Below are positions 53,028-62,639 of a DNA stretch of 64,000 bases, piece after piece. The notes under the pieces are model-generated. The model worked only from the letters and a program-made list of their open reading frames with translations, searched no databases and was not told where the DNA came from. Position numbers and translations under genes: made by a program. Origin of the DNA: Neglectibacter timonensis (GTDB lineage Bacteria > Bacillota > Clostridia > Oscillospirales > Acutalibacteraceae). The DNA is taken from the NCBI RefSeq assembly GCF_900048895.1, contig NZ_LT160639.1, positions 543,524 to 607,523 on the forward strand, in the 5' to 3' direction. Numbering within the stretch: position 1 is the stretch's first letter; every line of letters starts with the position of its first letter.

Positions 53028-53768
53028 ATGTTCACAATTGCACTATGCGACGACAATTTAAAAGAAAATGAAAAGCTTTCTGGCCTGATAGAAAACTATT
53101 GCGAAAGCCACCCAGGGATTGTTTCCGGATTTCAATCTTTTTCTTCCCCTACAGAGCTTTTGGATGTAGTTGAAAACAAAATGGGGTTTGATGTTTACCT
53201 GCTGGATATCCTGATGCCGGATTTGACCGGAATCGAAGTGGCACAGCGCCTTCGTGCCAAATCGCAGGAGAGCTTTATTGTATTTCTCACCTTTTCAGAG
53301 GATTTTGCTCTGGAAGCTTTCCGCGTGGGCGCCTTGCAGTATCTGGTAAAGCCCATAGAAAAAGAGGAACTGTTTGCGGTTCTGGACCGTGCCCTCACCC
53401 TTGCTGAACGCCGGGCGCCAAAAACCATCCTGATCAACACGGTGCAGGGGAAAGAGAGGATCCCCCTCTCCTCCATTGTATTTGTAGAATGCCGCAATCA
53501 CATTCTTTCTTACCATTTATCCGACGGGCGCGCCCTTACTGGGCGTACCATCCGAACCTCCTTCGAGGTGGCTATGGGGGTTCTTCTGGCCGAGCGCAAT
53601 TTTATCCATCCTCACAAATCCTTTATTATCAATGCGGATTATGTGGAACGCTTGACGGCCCAGACCTTTCTGATGGCGGGCGGGTTTGAAGTTCCCATTA
53701 CCAAAAGCCGGTATGCTCAGGCACGTTCCAAATACCTGCAGTATTTTGATCTGTCTCCCGGCAATTAG
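53028..53768 (+). CDS. LytTR-type response regulator 2, canonical
   Basis: The 246-residue protein starts at MFTIALCDDNLKENEK. The receiver has the acidic pair (CDDN), phosphoacceptor Asp in LLDILMPDLTG and Lys in YLVKPIE; the C-terminal half is a LytTR domain (FIHPHKSFIIN). A strong AAGGAGG site (52985-52991) lies 36 bases before the ATG and 15 before an in-frame GTG (53007), so the start is not certain. It is an orphan regulator: no LytS-like kinase is encoded in the window. Targets may include the large surface protein or the glycosyltransferase nearby. Confidence 0.92.
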   Translation: MFTIALCDDNLKENEKLSGLIENYCESHPGIVSGFQSFSSPTELLDVVENKMGFDVYLLDILMPDLTGIEVAQRLRAKSQESFIVFLTFSEDFALEAFRVGALQYLVKPIEKEELFAVLDRALTLAERRAPKTILINTVQGKERIPLSSIVFVECRNHILSYHLSDGRALTGRTIRTSFEVAMGVLLAERNFIHPHKSFIINADYVERLTAQTFLMAGGFEVPITKSRYAQARSKYLQYFDLSPGN

Positions 53769-53904
53769 CAGAACGGTACCTGAAACCTTTTGGTTTGCCG
53801 CGTTTCCTGCACACTTCTGCGCTTCATTGATTCTGTAGCCGTCAAGAGACTGGTGTCAAATGTATATACTTAGCGGCAGTCCCTTTCCTAAAACAATTTG
53901 ATGC

Positions 53905-53954
53905 AAAAAAACACCCTTGAATCTGGATTTCTCCACCAGATTCAAGGGTGTTTT
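53905..53954. terminator. Bidirectional terminator between LytTR 2 and the glycosyltransferase
   Basis: A stem of at least 15 bp (53911-53926 with 53935-53950) is flanked by A-run and T-run, serving convergent transcripts. Confidence 0.85.
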
Positions 53955-54022
53955 CTGCAGTTATTTTAAACTAATTTATAGCTTCTTCTTTAGACAAAAG
54001 GACTCCAGGCCTCTACTCCCTT

Positions 54023-57000
54023 TTAAAAATACCAGGTAGGCAGCAGCCGAAGGCCGTCGGTGTAGCTTTTCACAGTGGGCGCTCCGGATATCACAGGGAA
54101 ATACACGGCGAACAACACCAGGTTGACCGCCACAAAGAGGACAAGTGCCATGGAACCAACCGACAGGTTCAGCGCGCCCTCTCCCTCTCCAAACACCAGC
54201 CTTTTCTGAAGAAAAGGCGTCTCCTGCAGCCGATCAAAAACTGCCAGCAGGGCGATGATCAAAAACGGCACCGCCGTAAAATAATGGTAGATAAAGGTGA
54301 GGCGCGGCACCAGGGTCCAGGGCAGATAGACCGAAAGGAAGCCTACCGCAGCTACGGCAGCCGGACGCCGGATCCCGTGCCATAGCTGCCGGACGGCGGC
54401 TATCAGGGCCAGGAAGGAGACGATCCACAAAAGAGGATTGCCCAGCGCCGCAATGGTGCTGTACTCTCCCGCCGCATTGCAGGCGTCGCTGGCAAAATAC
54501 CAGATCGGCCGTATGTCAAAGGGCCATTCATACCAGGGCGAGGCAAAATAATGCTCAGCCTTGAGCTGGGAGTGGTAGTTGAACATGGTCGTCTGGTAGT
54601 TTACAAAGGTATCCCAAAGCCTTTCCACATTGTGAGGCAGGGTAGTCAGCGGCAGAAATGCCGCAAAATAGATACCGAAGGGGATCACCAGAAAGAAAAG
54701 GCAGCACCACAGGCAGAGCAGGCCGCATTTCTTCCAGAGCGGACGCAGCTCTCTCCCCTCACGCTTTTCCGCAAGCAACGTAAAAGCCAGCTTTCCGAAG
54801 AACAGTACGGCAAGTCCCAGAGCTCCATAAGCGGCCGTCCATTTGGAAGCAATACCCAATCCGGTGAAGACGCCGCAGGCGAGCAGCGGCGGCAGCAGCT
54901 TTTTCAAAGGAGCCACCGTCAGATCCTTTCGCAAAAACAACACCATGGCGTCGTACATCAGCAGCAGAAAAAACACAGCGTAGGTGTCGATGGTGGCGAT
55001 ACGCGTCTGGGTGAAATGCATGAAATCAAAGGCAAACAAAACCACGCCTGCCGTGCACAGCAGCGTCTTCCCGAACAACTGCTTAAGAAGATGATAGAGC
55101 ACCGGCAGCATCAGCACACCGAACAGCGCCCCCATGAAGCGCCATCCAAAAGGATTCATGCCGAAAATCCGGATACCCACAGAGATGATCAGTTTTCCCA
55201 AGGTGGGATGCGTGTTCTCATAGGGTTCCAGCTGCAGGATATGTTCGTAGGCGGTACGCGCATGGTAAATCTCATCAAAGTAAGTGGAATTTTCATAGCT
55301 GATATAAAGAGGTACCACCCCCTGTTCATCTGTCAGCGCCTCACCCCCTGTCCCCACGGTGACAGGGGCAAACGCCTCCCGGCCGCTAAGCTTCAGTGCG
55401 GCCTCATTGACGGTGACGCTGCCGTCCAGAGGCGTCAGGCGCACATAGCGGCCCGGAGACGCAAGCCGGTACTGTTTCCAAGCGAACACGCTTCCATCCG
55501 TAAGCTCACCGCAGTCGTTCCAGACCTTTCCGTCCAGACTGGACTCCACCTTCAAATTTACCCCAACCCGGTAGCTGTAATGCTGGCTGTCAGCCGCAAT
55601 CCCAGGCAGGTAATAGAGGACGTCGCAGGGTTCTTCCGTCCGAAGGGTAATGCATTCCCCCTCTGCAGGCGTCCAGGAAGTGACCGCCGTCTTTGTGGAG
55701 CCCAAATGCCAGAATCCCACAACACCGTAAAGCAGTATAACCGCCAGCACGCAGCAGACGTCCACACGGGTAAAACGGCTTTGTATGGGCCTTGTGTCCA
55801 ACAGAGGGCGTTCCAGCGGTTCCCTGCCCTCTCTCACTGTTCCCCTAATGTAGACGGACCAGGCAACAAACAGCAGGTATCCGAAAGCAAGCAGCTGCAG
55901 GAGGGAAAGAAATACGGTAAGGCCTGTATTGGGATCGTAGGAAGACCCCTTCTCCTGCGCCTGCCACAGCACATAGGCCACATTCAAATAGTGGGAAAAA
56001 GCCATGCCGGAAAAGGCGTAGAGCAGCCGCTTATCCCGGACAAAGAGGTAGGAGAGCAGCAGGAACAGCAGGGCTGGGAACAGATAGCGTTCATGCATTT
56101 TTACACTGAACAGATACATGGCGGACATCAGCAGCACAGGGCAGGCAAACACTGCGTCCTTCCGCTTTGAAAAACCCAGGAGCACGGCGCAAAGCGCGGT
56201 GGCCAAAACGGGTCCCACCAGGTTCAGCAGCGAACCTGCCACACCCTGCGGAAGGCTTTTCCAGTTCCAACGGATCAACGCCCAGAAATTGTAGGCGTTG
56301 ATGGAGTAGTAATGATAATAATCCATGGTGGTACGGTATTTTTCCACCAGCCACAGATAGTTGAAATCCTGAGTAAAGGGAGTCGCAATCAAAAGCAGGG
56401 CGGCCACCGCGCTGACGATTCCCAGAAGCAGTGACCAGAATTTCCTCTGTTTAACGGCAAAGAACAGGTACAGCGGTGCAAAAATCAGCATCTGCGGCTT
56501 GCAGGCAATAGCAACTCCGTAGAGAATGGCCGAGGGAAAATAATGTTCACGGTACAACAGCAGCACGGACCCCAGCAGGATAGCCGTACAAAAGGAATCC
56601 GCCTGGCCCCATTGGGCGGAATTGAGAAACACGGCAGGGCAGAACAGGTAAGCCGCCGATAAAAACAGGGCGGATTTTTCACCCAGCCGGGGCCTTGCCA
56701 GAACCAGCAGCATTCCCGCGCAGGCCATGTCTGTCAGGATGGAAGGCAGCTTCATCATCAGGGTAAAGGCGGATGACGTTGACTCCAACCCCCAAAGGAG
56801 CCTCAGCTTTTCCAGCCCGGTAAGTATGTATAGGTAGCCGGGCGGATAATCCAAATAAATATCCTCCCGGTAAATGCGCCCAAACCCCACCTCGTTGGTG
56901 ATACGGGCCCAAGCCTTGAAGGTATCCAAATCGGAAGAAAAGCCTTCGGATGTCAGGCCCAGCCAAAGCCTAAGGATAAGGCCCGTGAGAAACACAGCAG

Positions 57001-57199
57001 CCGCGGCGGCGGCAAATCCTGTTTTTCCCAGTTCTTCCCCCCGGAACTTCCTTTTTGCCAGCAAGAGTATCACACCGCTGTACACCGCGGCCAGCAGTAC
57101 GGATGACGCCATGAAAACCCCTTTCCCGTCCTCTCCGGCAAAGGCCTGGAGAAACGCAAAAAACATATGGAGTGCCGGGAAAATAAGCCAAATTTGCAT
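54023..57199 (-). CDS. Double GT-C glycosyltransferase with central discoidin-like domain (PMT type)
   Basis: The 1058-residue membrane protein fuses three parts. Residues about 1-490 form a multi-helix GT-C module with acidic motifs FSSDLDTFKAW and a WGQADSF block. Residues about 505-615 form a beta-rich discoidin (F5/8C)-like external domain (SSLDGKVWNDCGE, PGRYVRLTPLDG). Residues about 630-1058 form a second GT-C module of the protein O-mannosyltransferase type with the YFDEIYHARTAYE acidic motif and PTLGKL. Such enzymes use polyprenyl-phosphate sugars outside the membrane. Targets are unknown; the Ser/Thr/Pro stalks of secreted proteins are possible. ATG at 57199 has GGAGG ten bases upstream. 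Confidence 0.88.
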   Translation of the reverse strand: MQIWLIFPALHMFFAFLQAFAGEDGKGVFMASSVLLAAVYSGVILLLAKRKFRGEELGKTGFAAAAAAVFLTGLILRLWLGLTSEGFSSDLDTFKAWARITNEVGFGRIYREDIYLDYPPGYLYILTGLEKLRLLWGLESTSSAFTLMMKLPSILTDMACAGMLLVLARPRLGEKSALFLSAAYLFCPAVFLNSAQWGQADSFCTAILLGSVLLLYREHYFPSAILYGVAIACKPQMLIFAPLYLFFAVKQRKFWSLLLGIVSAVAALLLIATPFTQDFNYLWLVEKYRTTMDYYHYYSINAYNFWALIRWNWKSLPQGVAGSLLNLVGPVLATALCAVLLGFSKRKDAVFACPVLLMSAMYLFSVKMHERYLFPALLFLLLSYLFVRDKRLLYAFSGMAFSHYLNVAYVLWQAQEKGSSYDPNTGLTVFLSLLQLLAFGYLLFVAWSVYIRGTVREGREPLERPLLDTRPIQSRFTRVDVCCVLAVILLYGVVGFWHLGSTKTAVTSWTPAEGECITLRTEEPCDVLYYLPGIAADSQHYSYRVGVNLKVESSLDGKVWNDCGELTDGSVFAWKQYRLASPGRYVRLTPLDGSVTVNEAALKLSGREAFAPVTVGTGGEALTDEQGVVPLYISYENSTYFDEIYHARTAYEHILQLEPYENTHPTLGKLIISVGIRIFGMNPFGWRFMGALFGVLMLPVLYHLLKQLFGKTLLCTAGVVLFAFDFMHFTQTRIATIDTYAVFFLLLMYDAMVLFLRKDLTVAPLKKLLPPLLACGVFTGLGIASKWTAAYGALGLAVLFFGKLAFTLLAEKREGRELRPLWKKCGLLCLWCCLFFLVIPFGIYFAAFLPLTTLPHNVERLWDTFVNYQTTMFNYHSQLKAEHYFASPWYEWPFDIRPIWYFASDACNAAGEYSTIAALGNPLLWIVSFLALIAAVRQLWHGIRRPAAVAAVGFLSVYLPWTLVPRLTFIYHYFTAVPFLIIALLAVFDRLQETPFLQKRLVFGEGEGALNLSVGSMALVLFVAVNLVLFAVYFPVISGAPTVKSYTDGLRLLPTWYF

Positions 57200-57240
57200 T
57201 GACTATTTTCCTCCGGCATAGTAATCTAAGTTTGTGTCCC

Positions 57241-57270
57241 AGTATACCCTTTTCCCCAGGGAAAAGTCAA
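57241..57270 (-). promoter_or_regulatory. Glycosyltransferase promoter with palindromic operator
   Basis: On the minus strand TTGACT (57265-57270) and TATACT (57241-57246) are 18 bp apart. The spacer holds a perfect palindrome with 8-bp arms, CTTTTCCC-ca-GGGAAAAG (57249-57266), in the 89-bp region shared with the divergent beta-galactosidase gene. Confidence 0.6.
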
Positions 57271-57288
57271 ATTGAAAGGATAATGGAT

Positions 57289-60200
57289 ATGAGCAGCCAA
57301 ACCATTTTTCATGAGGACCCGTCAGTTCTCCACGTGGGATGTGCTCCGGAACGGAGCTACTACCTCCCCTGCCGGAACGCCGCCGAAGCTCTTGAAGGAA
57401 CCTCTTCCCGGATACTTTCCCTGAACGGAGACTGGGCCTTCCGGTATTACGATTCTTTTTTGGACGCCATGGGCGCTGGAGGCGAAGACTTCCTCTGCTT
57501 CGATGAAGAGGAGATGGATGTGATCCCTGTGCCCTCCTGCTGGCAGAACCACGGATACGGAACTCACCAGTATACCAATGTGAATTACCCCTTCCCCTGT
57601 GACCCGCCCTATGTGCCGGATGAAAACCCCTGCGGGCTCTATGTGCGGCATTTTGAACGGACCGCAGAGGATCTGGCCCTGCGTCAATTCCTGAACTTCG
57701 AGGGCGTGGACTCCTGCCTCTACCTGTGGGTCAACGGCATCTTCGCCGGCTACAGCCAGGTCTCCCATTCCACTTCGGAGTTTGAGATTACCGATTTGCT
57801 TCAAACTGGAGACAACACCTTGATTGCGCTGGTGCTCAAATGGTGTGACGGCAGCTATCTGGAGGATCAGGACAAACTGCGGATGAGCGGGATTTTCCGG
57901 GACGTCACCTTGATTTCCAGGCCGCAAAATTTCCTGCGGGATTATTTTATCAAGGAAAGCTTCGCGGCAGACTATTCCTCCGCCGCACTTACAGTGGACC
58001 TCACGCCGGAAGGGGACGTCCGGGTTGCCGGCGTCTTGTACGGTCCAGACGGAACCGAACTGGGCAGAGCCGTTTCCGGGTCCGCGCTCTCTTTCCAGAT
58101 CGAAGCTCCGGTCCTGTGGAACGCAGAGGAGCCGGCTCAATACACGCTGCTTCTGGAAACAGGGGAGGAAGCGATCCTGCAGAAAGTGGGGCTGCGAAAA
58201 ATCGAGATCCGTGACGGCATAGTGCTTCTCAACGGTACGCCCATTAAATTCCGGGGCGTCAACAGGCATGACAGCGACCCTGTCACCGGCTACACCATCA
58301 GCCGTGAGCAGGCCCTGACAGACCTGGCTTTGATGAAGCGGCACAATATCAACGCCATCCGTACCAGCCATTATCCCAACGCGCCCTGGTTTCTCCAGCT
58401 CTGCTCAGAGTACGGTTTCTATGTAATCGCTGAAGCGGACGTGGAATGCCACGGCGTAGCCCAGGCCTACGGCGCTCACAGTATGGAGGCCTATGCCGAC
58501 CTGGCGGACGACCCCCGGTTCCGTGATGCCATTCTGGACCGCGTGAAGCGCAGCGTGCTGCGGGATAAAAACAATGCCTCGGCCCTGATCTGGTCTCTGG
58601 GAAACGAAAGCGGCTTTGGAGAAAACTTTGAGAACGCCGGCCGTTGGGTCAAAGAATTTGATCCCTCCCGTCCGGTACACTACGAAAATTTCCTCACCTA
58701 CCACAGCGACAGAAAACCCGATTTCTCCATGATTGATCTGTTCAGCTGTATGTATGCCTCGGTTGATTTTGTCGACGCCTATTTTGCCCCCTGGCCGGAG
58801 GGAAAACCGTTCGGCCAGTTCGCCAATTCCGAAAGCATCCCGGAGTCTCTCCGGTGGCAGTTGGAACGGCTGCAGAAGGTGGATCGCTCTGCCTTCTACT
58901 GTGAGGACGGCGTCCATAAAAAACCGTTTATTCAATGCGAATACATCCACGCCATGGGCAACGGCCCCGGAGACGCAGAGGATTATCAGCAGCGGATTAT
59001 GGACTACGACGGCTTCTGTGGCGGGTTTGTCTGGGAGTGGTGCGACCACGCCGTATACGGCGGCCAGACCCCTGCAAACCGGCCTATCTACCGGTACGGC
59101 GGCGATTTCGGAGAATTCCCTCACGATGGGAATTTCTGCATGGACGGCTTGGTCTATCCGGACCGTACGCCCCACACCGGCCTGCTGGAGTATAAAAACT
59201 GTATCCGCCCGGTCCGCGCCTGCCGGAGCAGCCGGCCCGACGCCTTCCGGTTTCACAATTTCCTGGATTTCACCGCCACTGGCGAATTCCTGGAAATTTC
59301 CTGGGAGGCTTCTCAGAACGGCGAGACTCTTCTCGGCGGCGTTCTGGAACTGCCCTCCATCCCGCCCCATGGGGAAACTGAGGTACAAATTTCCGGACTG
59401 CCGGACTCCGGACTCTCCACAATTACCTTCTTCTATACCGCCAGCCAGGACAACCCCTTCTGGGAGGCAGGCCATCTGCTGGGATTTGATGATATTGTGC
59501 TCAGCGAGGAGCCTCTGCCGCAGCCTGCCCTGACTCCCGGCGTTCTCACTCTGGAAGAAGATCCCCGCCGCATCATGGTCAGCGGCGGCAGCTTCCGCTA
59601 TGAATTCGACCGCAGCAGCGGCCTTTTCTCCTCGATGGTGCTCAAAAACCGCTCCTTCCTGGAAAAGCCCATGGAGTGGAACATTTACCGCGCCCCCACC
59701 GACAATGACCGGAACATCGACCTTGCGTGGCGTCAGGCCGGCTATGACCGATCCACTGTCAAGGTATATGAGAGCAGCGCCTCCCTCACCAATGCGGGTA
59801 CAGCGGTCATCACCTGCCGGCTCGGCCTGGCAGCAATTTCCATCCGAAAATTCCTGGACATCACCGCCCGCTGGGAAATTGACGGCAGCGGCATGATCCG
59901 TGCGGAGTTTGCCTGCAACCGCGATCCCAGATTCCCCTTCCTGCCCCGGTTCGGCGTACGCCTGTTCCTGCCAAAAGCCTTCTCTACCGCGGAATATCTG
60001 GGCTACGGCCCCTGCGAAAGCTACTTGGACAAACACAGGGCTTCCAGGCTGGGCGTATTCGCCGGAGAGGTTTCCTCCCTGCATGAGGATTATATCCGGC
60101 CTCAGGAAAACGGCTCGCACTGCGGCTGCCGGTATGTGACCCTCACTGACGGCGCTTCCGCTCTGACAGCACTTTCGCCCACGCCTTTCTCTTTCAACGC

Positions 60201-60393
60201 CTCCCCCTACACCCAGGAAGAGCTGCGGGAGAAGAAGCACAATTATGAGCTAGAGCCGGATGGCAGCACAGTGCTCTGTCTGGACTACAAGATGAGCGGC
60301 GTCGGTTCCAACAGCTGCGGCCCTGCGTTGCTGCCCCAGTACCAGCTCAGAGAAGAGGCTTTCTCCTTCTGTTTTACCCTTCTGCCGGAATGA
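57289..60393 (+). CDS. lacZ: Beta-galactosidase, GH2 (LacZ type)
   Basis: The 1034-residue enzyme starts at MSSQTIFHEDPSVLH with AAAGGA upstream. It has the five-domain LacZ layout: sugar-binding jelly roll, immunoglobulin-like domains, TIM barrel with acid/base Glu in LGNESGFG and nucleophile Glu in CEYIHAMGN, and a C-terminal small-chain domain (NIYRAPTDND). There is no signal peptide, so it is cytoplasmic. It hydrolyses beta-galactosides after uptake. YhfC and rhaD follow within 36-52 bp, suggesting one transcript. Confidence 0.96.
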   Translation: MSSQTIFHEDPSVLHVGCAPERSYYLPCRNAAEALEGTSSRILSLNGDWAFRYYDSFLDAMGAGGEDFLCFDEEEMDVIPVPSCWQNHGYGTHQYTNVNYPFPCDPPYVPDENPCGLYVRHFERTAEDLALRQFLNFEGVDSCLYLWVNGIFAGYSQVSHSTSEFEITDLLQTGDNTLIALVLKWCDGSYLEDQDKLRMSGIFRDVTLISRPQNFLRDYFIKESFAADYSSAALTVDLTPEGDVRVAGVLYGPDGTELGRAVSGSALSFQIEAPVLWNAEEPAQYTLLLETGEEAILQKVGLRKIEIRDGIVLLNGTPIKFRGVNRHDSDPVTGYTISREQALTDLALMKRHNINAIRTSHYPNAPWFLQLCSEYGFYVIAEADVECHGVAQAYGAHSMEAYADLADDPRFRDAILDRVKRSVLRDKNNASALIWSLGNESGFGENFENAGRWVKEFDPSRPVHYENFLTYHSDRKPDFSMIDLFSCMYASVDFVDAYFAPWPEGKPFGQFANSESIPESLRWQLERLQKVDRSAFYCEDGVHKKPFIQCEYIHAMGNGPGDAEDYQQRIMDYDGFCGGFVWEWCDHAVYGGQTPANRPIYRYGGDFGEFPHDGNFCMDGLVYPDRTPHTGLLEYKNCIRPVRACRSSRPDAFRFHNFLDFTATGEFLEISWEASQNGETLLGGVLELPSIPPHGETEVQISGLPDSGLSTITFFYTASQDNPFWEAGHLLGFDDIVLSEEPLPQPALTPGVLTLEEDPRRIMVSGGSFRYEFDRSSGLFSSMVLKNRSFLEKPMEWNIYRAPTDNDRNIDLAWRQAGYDRSTVKVYESSASLTNAGTAVITCRLGLAAISIRKFLDITARWEIDGSGMIRAEFACNRDPRFPFLPRFGVRLFLPKAFSTAEYLGYGPCESYLDKHRASRLGVFAGEVSSLHEDYIRPQENGSHCGCRYVTLTDGASALTALSPTPFSFNASPYTQEELREKKHNYELEPDGSTVLCLDYKMSGVGSNSCGPALLPQYQLREEAFSFCFTLLPE

Positions 60394-60428
60394 TCTGTAC
60401 CGTACATTACTGACTCAGGGAGGCTTCC

Positions 60429-61253
60429 ATGATTTCTGTACCTGTGATCCTGACCTTTGCACTGGCCCTTTTCCTGACGCTGCTGTTCCCCATCATGTTG
60501 ATCCTGATCCTGGCATGGAAGAAAAAAATCAGCCTGCTGCCCCTGGGCTTTGGTTTTCTCTCCTTTCTGCTCTCTCAGGTGCTCACGCGCATTCCTCTGC
60601 TTCAGGCTTTCTCCACACAGGAATGGTATCAAAATTTCGCCGTCCTTCACCCCGTTGTATTGGGGTTGCTGCTGGCCTTTACCGCCGGGCTGTTTGAGGA
60701 GACAGCCCGGCTGGGGGGCTCGGCACTGCTGGGCCCCAGAAAGCCCGCATTCCCGGGAGGGCCGGCAAGGCCGGGTTACCGCACTTTTGAGGGCGCGCTC
60801 TCTTTCGGTCTGGGCCACGCTTTTTGTGAAGTGATTCTGCTCGCCGGGCTCACCCATATCAACAACCTCATCTTCTGTTTTCTGGTCAGCAGCGGCAGTT
60901 CCCAGCTTCTGGCCCAGCTGCTGCCGGCGGGACAGCTGGAGCTGGTTACCGCCCAGCTGTCTGCGGTCCGGGTTCCGGATATCCTTGCAGGATTGCTGGA
61001 ACGGCTTTCCGCCGTACTGTTTCATCTGTTTGCCACCTCGCTGGTGTTCCTGGCAGCAGCCAGACGGAAATGGATACTGTACCCGGCAGCGATACTGGCT
61101 CACACGGTATTCAACTGTGTGGCGCTGCTGCCCCTGGGCATTTGGCCTATTGAGCTGCTTCTATTTGCCCTGGCTTTGCTGTGCGGTTTTCTCTTTCGGA
61201 AAAGCCGGAGCTGGTTTCCCAACGCAGAAACAGGAGGGGCCGGAACCTCCTAG
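60429..61253 (+). CDS. YhfC-family intramembrane metalloprotease-like protein
   Basis: The 274-residue protein has about eight membrane segments. The motifs GLFEETAR (EExxR), GHAFCEVIL and AHTVFN match the YhfC/CPBP-like arrangement of Glu and His residues that bind zinc within the membrane. The substrate is unknown. It sits 35 bp after lacZ and 51 bp before rhaD. Confidence 0.85.
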   Translation: MISVPVILTFALALFLTLLFPIMLILILAWKKKISLLPLGFGFLSFLLSQVLTRIPLLQAFSTQEWYQNFAVLHPVVLGLLLAFTAGLFEETARLGGSALLGPRKPAFPGGPARPGYRTFEGALSFGLGHAFCEVILLAGLTHINNLIFCFLVSSGSSQLLAQLLPAGQLELVTAQLSAVRVPDILAGLLERLSAVLFHLFATSLVFLAAARRKWILYPAAILAHTVFNCVALLPLGIWPIELLLFALALLCGFLFRKSRSWFPNAETGGAGTS

Positions 61254-61304
61254 CCCTTCCTGTTTTTCGGCTGCTGTAAAAGTAATTGAATCGAGGTAAA
61301 TACT

Positions 61305-62132
61305 ATGCTCAAAAAGATGTATCCCATCGAAGAGGCGCCTTTTCTTCGAGAAGTGGTGGATGTAATCTCCAACATGTACCGGCTGGGCTGGGACGAGCGC
61401 AACGGCGGCAATCTCAGCTACCGTCTGGATCCGGAGCTGACCTCCCAGTATTTGGACCTTACCGCCGTCAAGCGCCGGATCGACATCGGTTTTGACGCTT
61501 CCGCACTTCGCGGAGAGCTGTTCCTGGTGACGGGAACGGGAAAATACTTTAAGAATGTGGCTGCCTGTCCCGCTCAAAATCTGGGGATTTTCCGGGTGGC
61601 GGAAAACGGCAGTGAAATCGAGCTTTTATGGGGCTATGAGGATGGCGGCAAACCCACCAGCGAGCTCCCCACCCACCTGCTCAACCACGCCGAACGGATG
61701 AAGATCGATCCGGAGCAGCGGGTGGTACTCCACTGCCATCCCGGCAACACCCTGGCCATGACTTTTGTGCACGATCTGGACGAGCGCTCATTCACCCGCA
61801 CTCTCTGGCGGATGATTACCGAATGCATGGTAGTGTTCCCGGAAGGCGTTGGCGTGATCCCCTGGATGGTATGCGGAACTCTGGATATCGGCAGGGCCAC
61901 CGCTGCAAAAATCCAGGACGTGCGGGTGGTCATTTGGGCTGCCCACGGTATTTTCGGCGTAGGCAGCAGCATCGACGAAGCCTTCGGCCTGGTAGAGACC
62001 GTGGAAAAGGCGGCTGAGGTATATATGAAGATCGGGGACCGTCCTATCAAACAGTCTATCACCGATGCCGAGCTGGCTGAGCTGGCAAAAGCCTTTGGCC
62101 TGACGCCCCGTCCCGGCTACCTGGAGCTGTAA
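61305..62132 (+). CDS. rhaD: Rhamnulose-1-phosphate aldolase
   Basis: The 275-residue class II aldolase has an N-terminal substrate region (GWDERNGGNLSYR), the zinc-binding VLHCHPGN, and AAHGIFGVG, the third zinc His. It splits L-rhamnulose-1-phosphate into dihydroxyacetone phosphate and L-lactaldehyde. RhaA and RhaB are not in the window. GAGGT lies seven bases before the ATG, and a strong terminator follows. Confidence 0.95.
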   Translation: MLKKMYPIEEAPFLREVVDVISNMYRLGWDERNGGNLSYRLDPELTSQYLDLTAVKRRIDIGFDASALRGELFLVTGTGKYFKNVAACPAQNLGIFRVAENGSEIELLWGYEDGGKPTSELPTHLLNHAERMKIDPEQRVVLHCHPGNTLAMTFVHDLDERSFTRTLWRMITECMVVFPEGVGVIPWMVCGTLDIGRATAAKIQDVRVVIWAAHGIFGVGSSIDEAFGLVETVEKAAEVYMKIGDRPIKQSITDAELAELAKAFGLTPRPGYLEL

Positions 62133-62148
62133 TCATTTTAATTTAATT

Positions 62149-62197
62149 CGCCGCTCTGCCTGGAAACCCATTTCCAGGCAGAGCGGCGTTCCTTTTT
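62149..62197 (+). terminator. Terminator after rhaD
   Basis: A perfect 18-bp stem (62149-62166 with 62171-62188) is followed by TTCCTTTTT. Confidence 0.88.
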
Positions 62198-62254
62198 ACC
62201 CATAGATTTTATGAAGGAAGGAAGCTTTTCCTGCCTTTCCTGTTTGTATTACTT

Positions 62255-62639
62255 CTATTTAGCAAACGAGACCTGGCTGACCAGCAGGTTCAGCAGAGGA
62301 TTTGTCAGCAGGTTGCAAAGAAAGCTGTAGCAGATGAATTTCTTCCTCCTGATGATACAAAATATCCCGATTCCCTCTAAGAAAGCTGTGAGTAAGAAAT
62401 TCAACAGAACAATAAAAAAAGCATTCACCGTTTTCGCTTTTCTCCGATTTCTTGTTCCGATATATCCGCAGGAGGCGGATTGCCGCAAGCACCACGGCCC
62501 AAAGGACTAAAAAACAGACAGACCTATCCCAACGGTTACTTCGCCGAACAAAGGCGCCATACAAAATGCAGAAACAGGCAAAGTCCACACAGAAGTGGGA
62601 CCAGGTATGGAAAGCCAGTTTTCTGTTATTCCCCCTCAT
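62255..62639 (-). pseudogene. Remnants of two membrane-protein genes
   Basis: The 5' part, in one frame from an ATG at 62639 that overlaps the cupin stop, encodes a fragment like the N-terminus of an MFS-type transporter (KLAFHTWSHFCVDFACF) of about 50 residues. Downstream, in another frame (62255-62488), lies a fragment of a separate small membrane protein (VNAFFIVLLNFLLTAFLEG) that breaks off after about 55 residues with SQVSFAK-stop. Neither frame is full length and the two overlap, so deletion and frame loss are likely. A genuine short 77-residue membrane protein is less likely. Confidence 0.55.
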
